A DNA stretch of 10,456 bases from assembly GCA_043777755.1 (NCBI GenBank), contig JAYWHK010000125.1:1-10456 (forward strand), written 5' to 3'. Shown here piece after piece: positions 6,782 to 10,456 of this stretch. The notes below the pieces were generated by a model. That model searched no databases. It was not told where the DNA came from and saw only the letters and a list, made by a program, of their open reading frames with translations. The translations under genes were made by a program, and so were the position numbers. This stretch comes from CANHEE01 sp043777755. Lineage in GTDB: Bacteria; Bacteroidota; Bacteroidia; Chitinophagales; Saprospiraceae. Each line of letters starts with the position of its first letter. Positions within the stretch are counted from its first letter, which is position 1.

Positions 6782-6789
6782 CAAAAGTA
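6782..6789 (-). promoter_or_regulatory. Candidate -7 promoter element for the Ig-like gene
   Basis: On the minus strand this reads TACTTTTG, an exact TAnnTTTG match, 55 nt before the ATG at 6726 and downstream of the hairpin that ends the preceding unit. No clear -33 TTTG is present; the region upstream is A-rich (CTAAAAAAAACTAAAAC). Confidence 0.4.
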
Positions 6790-6845
6790 TAGTGCTTGTT
6801 TTAGTTTTTTTTAGTTTTTCAAGAGATGAATACTTTTATAATTAA

Positions 6846-6871
6846 GCAAGGGTAAGTAAAATTACCCTTGC
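6846..6871 (-). terminator. Hairpin ending the 8115/6898 unit
   Basis: Perfect 10-bp stem GCAAGGGTAA (6846-6855) / TTACCCTTGC (6862-6871) with a 6-nt loop, 26 nt after the TAG of the 6898-8103 gene. The downstream minus-strand sequence TTAATTATAAAAG is U-poor, so it is either a weak intrinsic terminator or a 3'-end-stabilising stem. Confidence 0.6.
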
Positions 6872-6897
6872 TCGTCTTATAAATTAACAACAGAAGT

Positions 6898-8103
6898 CTA
6901 ATTTTTTATGATTGTCGCTGTACCACAATTTGGTGTTGGACAAGTAGGTAAATTCAAGGTGACAATTGCATTGTCACATGAACCTGAATTGGTTTTATCG
7001 CAAAGTCTATATACAAAAGTATCTGTTCCTGTTGCTCCTACATTCGGTGTATAATCAATAGAACCGTCAGATTTTACAGTAACAGTTCCTTTTGTAGGAT
7101 TTGTCACAATCGTAGGTACGTTTGATTTTGTCAAATCAGCATTTGTTCCGTCAGCATTTTTATCATTTGCCAAAACAACGACATTCGCTGTTACGCCAGC
7201 CGAAACTGTTTTGGTATCGTCATTGGCAACAGGAACAGGCACTGCACTAATTGTATAAGTTACCGTAGCTGTTTTACAAGTTGAAGTATTTAATTTATCA
7301 CAAATTTGATAAGTTAAAACGTCAGTACCCGTAGAAGCTGCAAAAGGCGTATAATCAATAGAACCATCAGCTTTCACAGTAGCCGTTCCTTTGGTTGGAT
7401 TGGTTGTAATCGTTGGTGCTGTTACATTGCTTAATGTAGCTGGATTACCGTCTATTGTATCGTTTGTTAAAATTTTAGTATTGTTTGTTGTTCCTGCTTG
7501 AACAGCTCCACCTGTATCATTGTTGGCTGCCAAACTTGGACAAGCGTTTGCACCTGTACCATAGTTGCCAGTATAAGCGTCACCACCAACACCCAATATG
7601 GTAATTGAGTTACCTGGATTGGTATTGGCAGAGTTAGAGAAATTCGGTGGCGTTAAATTGCTGAAAGGGTCAGAAAGATTTTCAATCAACTGTAATGCAC
7701 CCAAACAAGTACCTGAATTTTTAAAACTAAATAACTTTACTTCCGTGTTGGCTGGAATGTTAAAAGTTGTTGCGCCTTGAAAACCAAAAGAGATGTAATC
7801 TTTTGACGTATTTTCAGAAGGTGCATCAACACGAGCGTTCTGCACCCATTGCATAGACGGCTCATAGCTGGTCAGTCCAACTACTGTAAATTTACTTCCA
7901 CCTGTTCCATGAGGAGCAACAACAGTTACTTGCGCCGTAGGTATTTGAGAAAGAGGTGTACTGAAAGCAGTACTTGATTTTAGATATACAACATAGCAAG
8001 CCTGTGGAGATGTTTCCCACTTGATGGTGTATTCTACTTGACTAAATGCCTTGGAAAACCCAAACAGCATAAAGAGTAACATTACAAGATTTATTTTTTT
8101 CAT
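6898..8103 (-). CDS. Secreted surface protein: unnamed N-terminal domain plus two Big_9-like domains
   Basis: 401 aa with a signal peptide at 1-21 (ends KAFSQ). Residues 22-189 are homologous to the N-terminal domain of the gene just upstream (8115-8954): both show TAQVT, a T-S-x-x-P-x-[VM]-x-W block, APSENTSKDYISFG / APTSDPSHTYVSFG, [LF]-F-[ST]-F-[RK]-N, an internal Cys and a D-[AV]-Y-[TV]-G-N end. Two VANDD-type Ig-like domains follow, at ~193-286 and ~291-385 (NNDT and ANDDT openings, TNPTKGT, DGSIDYTP, YxxCDK). These fit the Big_9/cadherin-like family of bacterial surface proteins. The C-terminus is CPTPNCGTATIIKN, not a classical T9SS tail. Only 11 bp separate it from the upstream gene, so the two form an operon. 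Function unknown; adhesion or matrix role is inference. Confidence 0.85.
   Translation of the reverse strand: MKKINLVMLLFMLFGFSKAFSQVEYTIKWETSPQACYVVYLKSSTAFSTPLSQIPTAQVTVVAPHGTGGSKFTVVGLTSYEPSMQWVQNARVDAPSENTSKDYISFGFQGATTFNIPANTEVKLFSFKNSGTCLGALQLIENLSDPFSNLTPPNFSNSANTNPGNSITILGVGGDAYTGNYGTGANACPSLAANNDTGGAVQAGTTNNTKILTNDTIDGNPATLSNVTAPTITTNPTKGTATVKADGSIDYTPFAASTGTDVLTYQICDKLNTSTCKTATVTYTISAVPVPVANDDTKTVSAGVTANVVVLANDKNADGTNADLTKSNVPTIVTNPTKGTVTVKSDGSIDYTPNVGATGTDTFVYRLCDKTNSGSCDNAIVTLNLPTCPTPNCGTATIIKN
7046..7419 (-). repeat. Duplicated DNA segment encoding the Big_9-like domain core
   Basis: Segments at about 7046-7119 and 7345-7419 share GTATAATCAATAGAACC and continue with high similarity through the codons for TNPTKGT and DGSIDYTP. 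They are about 300 bp (100 codons) apart, matching the spacing of the two Ig-like domains. This is an internal duplication within the coding sequence. Confidence 0.7.
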
Positions 8104-8114
8104 ATCAAAAAGTT

Positions 8115-8954
8115 TTAGCGAATAATTAAAAATTTATATTTTTTTGAAGATTTACCATCTTCCATAAAAGAAAAATAGTAACAACCAATAGCTTGCGCTG
8201 AAAAGTCAAAGATTTCTTGGTTTTGACCTTCAATAGCACTTACTTTTTTTGAAGTTACGATTTTACCTTCCATATTTTCAATTTGAAGAAGGACAGGTGC
8301 CTTACTTACTCCTTTGTTTAACCACTGAATAGTCAATTGGTCAGCAGTTGGAATAGGAAATGCTTTAATATTTACATCTTCAAATAATTCTTCGTTGCTC
8401 AGTGCTTGCGCACAATCAACTTCTGCTTTTAGATTTCCAACATAAACATCTCCTTGTTCCGCTAAGACAGAAATTTGATTGTTGATATTATAAATTTCAG
8501 CATCTTTGCCTTTGAAGGCATCTAAATCATTGTTAATGATAGAAATTTTACCTATACATGGTTCAGCTTCGATATTTCTAAATGTGAAAAGTGGAATTTC
8601 CTCATTTTCTTTGTAATGCAATTTTGATGTTCCAATACTGATTAGACCGAATGAAACATACGTATGTGATGGGTCGCTTGTTGGCGCTTCAATGTATGAA
8701 TTGTCCAACCATTTTACATCTGGATTAAGGCTTGTTACAGCTGCTGTAAAAGGCTTTTCAGAAGGAACTTTAATGGTTACTTGTGCTGTACTTGTCAAAT
8801 TATTTGGATAAGTCCATGTTTTTGAAGAAACCAAACTAACCATGTAGGTTTTTTTGTCTGGCAGCAAGGATAACTGATATTTGACTTGAGCATGGATTGT
8901 ATTTGACAAAAGCAATGAACCACATACACCTACAATATTTAATATTTTTTTCAT
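8115..8954 (-). CDS. Secreted protein with unnamed N-terminal domain and T9SS type A sorting tail
   Basis: 279 aa with a signal peptide at 1-22 (ends IHAQ). Residues 23-181 are the same unnamed domain as the start of the following gene. Residues ~191-279 are a Por-secretion/T9SS type A C-terminal sorting domain: the IKAFPIPTADQLTIQW block corresponds to the usual I-x-x-[FY]-P-[NI]-P-x-x-[DN]-x-[LF]-x-[IV] opening, followed by an I-x-[ND]-x-x-G strand, a GCYYFSF strand (normally G-x-Y-x-[VL]-x) and a terminal KKYKFLIIR strand ending in Arg. This predicts secretion through the outer membrane by the type IX system. It is first of a two-gene unit, with an 11-bp gap to the next gene. No catalytic motif is seen; the N-terminal domain has no family name that I know. 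Confidence 0.88.
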   Translation of the reverse strand: MKKILNIVGVCGSLLLSNTIHAQVKYQLSLLPDKKTYMVSLVSSKTWTYPNNLTSTAQVTIKVPSEKPFTAAVTSLNPDVKWLDNSYIEAPTSDPSHTYVSFGLISIGTSKLHYKENEEIPLFTFRNIEAEPCIGKISIINNDLDAFKGKDAEIYNINNQISVLAEQGDVYVGNLKAEVDCAQALSNEELFEDVNIKAFPIPTADQLTIQWLNKGVSKAPVLLQIENMEGKIVTSKKVSAIEGQNQEIFDFSAQAIGCYYFSFMEDGKSSKKYKFLIIR

Positions 8955-8985
8955 TTGAAAAAATTGTTTTAGTTAATTAAAGTGG

Positions 8986-8994
8986 CAAAATTTA
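8986..8994 (-). promoter_or_regulatory. Weak candidate -7 element for the 8115/6898 unit
   Basis: On the minus strand this reads TAAATTTTG, one base longer than the TAnnTTTG consensus, 31 nt before the ATG at 8954 and just downstream of the hairpin that follows the 9116-10456 gene. Support is position plus partial motif only. Confidence 0.25.
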
Positions 8995-9009
8995 TCAAAA
9001 AACTCATTG

Positions 9010-9070
9010 GTAAAAAGGCAAGTCTAAGTTAATTAAGACTTATTACTATATTTAAGACTTACCTTTTTAC
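9010..9070 (-). terminator. Long-stem terminator of the TSP3 gene, with an alternative pairing
   Basis: Arms 9010-9025 (GTAAAAAGGCAAGTCT) and 9055-9070 (AGACTTACCTTTTTAC) are complementary over 16 positions with one C/A mismatch on the plus strand. In minus-strand RNA that position is a G-U wobble, so all 16 pair; this favours a minus-strand role. It starts 45 nt after the stop at 9116, and a U-run (from plus 8997-9002) follows about 7 nt after the stem. TTAAGACTTA occurs twice (9033-9042, 9052-9061), so AAGTCT at 9020-9025 can pair with either copy. Confidence 0.55.
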
Positions 9071-9115
9071 TTTTGAGATTTCTGAAAACTTCCTATTTCT
9101 GAAAAAAATTATAAC

Positions 9116-10456
9116 TTACGGAATTTGTTGATTTATAATGAAGTTCGCCAATAAAGACGTGTTCTCTGGATGAGTAATCACTTCAAAATAAATAATATCA
9201 ACCTCATTGTTTGGTCCTTGATAAATTGTACGACCGTCCATTGTTACATCTGAACGCAAATAACCGCTAAGGATATAGTTTGCATTGAAATTAGGATTGT
9301 TAGCCGCAGTCAATACATCAATATACACGGGAGAAACTTCATTGTTTGGTCCTTGATAAATCACTCTCCAAACGTTGTTTTCTTTTTGTACATTACTCGC
9401 CCATAACAAGCGTTTTCCATTTGCTGATACTTTTTGAGCAAAATTACTTCCTAATACACCTGCTACTTTGAAGTTGCCTTGTGTTGTAGAAGTGAAATCA
9501 ACGACTGTTCCAGCACTACTTAAAGGTATTGCCGTGTTGGTCATTACGCCCAAGTGGTTACGGTGTTTTACCGCTACGTAGTAGCTTTCTGGAACAAGTG
9601 AAGTAAATACCAACGGATTTACACCATCTACATCTACGATGTCACCATCACGCTGTACTAAACCTGCACGTTTTGCTAAAATAGTTGCTGGATTATTTTT
9701 ATCACGCATTTCTACGATAACCCAATCTACAATGGCATTAGCACCCGTTACTGCCAATACTGCGCTTGTTGTTGTTTCTGTACCTGTATAAAGGTTGTCT
9801 GCATAAATGGTTTGTCCATAAGGCTGTGTCAAAGGCAATAATCCTTTTACACGCAAATCATCACGCATCAAACCTGCCGCATTGTTGTAAGCTCCTTGAA
9901 GCAATGCTTTACAAGAAATCTTAACTACTTGCGGAGGTAGATCTCCTCTAACAGTAGGTAGTCCATCAACAGAAGTCATAATACCATCTTTATCAGGATC
10001 GTTAATATCATCAACTCTACCGTCTCCATTAGCATCTAATGAAACTGGCTGACCACTTTCTACTAAATCAGTTGTACCATCGTTATCGCTATCCAAATCG
10101 TAAGGATCTGCGCCACCTGTTCCATCTGTATTTGGAGGTGTTAAACCTGTTCCTGCTGTTGCAGGAATACCTGTTGCGCTTACTGTACCATCTGCAATAC
10201 CATTACCGTCGGTATCAGTGCCACCACCTTCGGTTACATCGTTGATACCATCATTATCACTGTCTAAATCTAAACGGTTCGGAATACCATCACCGTCACA
10301 ATCTGAATTAAGGCTAGTTACACCACTTGCTGTTGTACAACTTGTTGCATCTTCCGTTGTATCTAAGATACCATCGTTGTCATCATCAAGGTCAGTCAAA
10401 TCTGGAACGCCATCACCGTCTGTATCTGTTGGGTCAGTATAATCTGGATTACCGTC
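9116..10456 (-). CDS. Partial TSP3-repeat surface protein with Cytophagales-type C-terminal module
   Basis: 446 residues are visible; the frame is open to the window edge, so the N-terminus lies outside. A TTG at 10399 is an internal Leu codon, not a start. Residues 1-169 are calcium-binding thrombospondin type 3 repeats (DTDGDGVPD, DLDDDNDGILD, DCDGDGIPN, DLDSDNDGIND, DTDGNGIAD, DLDSDNDGTTD, DANGDGRVD). Residues ~186-320 are a conserved module I have seen in many Cytophagales surface proteins but cannot name (GLMRDDLR, GLLPLTQPYG, AIVDWVIVEMRD, QRDGDIVDVDG, YYVAVKHRNHLGVMT). Residues ~350-446 hold two tandem motifs with IYQGPNNEV; the second (SDVTMDGRTIYQGPNNEVD) looks like a dockerin-type calcium loop. 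The end, NFIINQQIP, is not a standard T9SS tail. Probably a large cell-surface or secreted protein. Confidence 0.85.
   Translation of the reverse strand, partial: DGNPDYTDPTDTDGDGVPDLTDLDDDNDGILDTTEDATSCTTASGVTSLNSDCDGDGIPNRLDLDSDNDGINDVTEGGGTDTDGNGIADGTVSATGIPATAGTGLTPPNTDGTGGADPYDLDSDNDGTTDLVESGQPVSLDANGDGRVDDINDPDKDGIMTSVDGLPTVRGDLPPQVVKISCKALLQGAYNNAAGLMRDDLRVKGLLPLTQPYGQTIYADNLYTGTETTTSAVLAVTGANAIVDWVIVEMRDKNNPATILAKRAGLVQRDGDIVDVDGVNPLVFTSLVPESYYVAVKHRNHLGVMTNTAIPLSSAGTVVDFTSTTQGNFKVAGVLGSNFAQKVSANGKRLLWASNVQKENNVWRVIYQGPNNEVSPVYIDVLTAANNPNFNANYILSGYLRSDVTMDGRTIYQGPNNEVDIIYFEVITHPENTSLLANFIINQQIP
9204..9361 (-). repeat. 23-bp direct repeat in the 3' end of the TSP3 gene
   Basis: Positions 9204-9226 and 9339-9361 are identical over 23 bases, 135 bp (45 codons) apart, both coding IYQGPNNEV in the same frame. 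The surrounding protein is only loosely similar (followed by Y-[IF]-[DE]-V-[LI]-T and later NFNANYIL / LLANFIIN), so it marks an internal repeat of about 45 residues with a strongly conserved core. Confidence 0.75.

Noticed and set aside
10397..10399. TTG as the start of the TSP3 protein
   Set aside because: The same frame continues with TSP3-type residues (DTDGDGVPD) to the window edge, so the codon is an internal Leu and the gene is cut by the window.

Overview
The window reads as a piece of chromosome from an AT-rich Bacteroidota, most likely a Cytophagales-type gliding or environmental bacterium. This rests on several features: genes begin without Shine-Dalgarno sequences, in A/T-rich leaders. 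TAnnTTTG-type -7 promoter elements sit upstream of several genes. One protein ends in a type IX secretion (T9SS) sorting domain. The secreted proteins are built from Ig-like, VANDD-type and thrombospondin-type-3 repeats. The species cannot be named from the sequence alone.

Left third (1-3447, all minus strand): a secreted parallel beta-helix protein (2269-3447) is followed after 26 bp by a canonical oligopeptidase B (ptrB, 179-2242); the two probably share a transcript. Divergently, across a 74-bp intergenic region with a candidate promoter on each strand, lies a diheme c-type cytochrome lipoprotein (3522-4937, plus strand) of the RoxA / bacterial diheme peroxidase-like superfamily. The beta-helix family is known to pair with an extracytoplasmic cytochrome-type partner; here the neighbour is a different, RoxA-like diheme protein.

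Middle (4938-5451, no gene): this gap holds a probable terminator for the cytochrome gene, a striking pair of palindromes arranged as an inverted REP/BIME-like doublet (5056-5133), and two minus-strand terminator-like hairpins (5230-5261 and 5378-5407).

Right half (5452-10456, all minus strand): a run of secreted, repeat-built surface proteins. In transcription order these are: a partial TSP3-repeat protein with a conserved Cytophagales-type C-terminal module (9116-10456, 5' end outside the window); a small protein with an unnamed N-terminal domain plus a T9SS type A tail (8115-8954); an 11-bp-linked gene with the same N-terminal domain but two Big_9-like domains (6898-8103); and a four-repeat cysteine-rich Ig-like protein (5452-6726). 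Hairpins after 9116-10456, 6898-8103 and 5452-6726 divide the run into at least three units.

The most interesting items are the inverted palindrome doublet, the shuffled N-terminal domain in adjacent genes, a matching nine-residue Cys-initiated C-terminal tail on two neighbouring surface proteins that lack a classical T9SS tail, and the RoxA-like cytochrome beside the beta-helix gene. No mobile-element gene, CRISPR array, tRNA or rRNA was seen.
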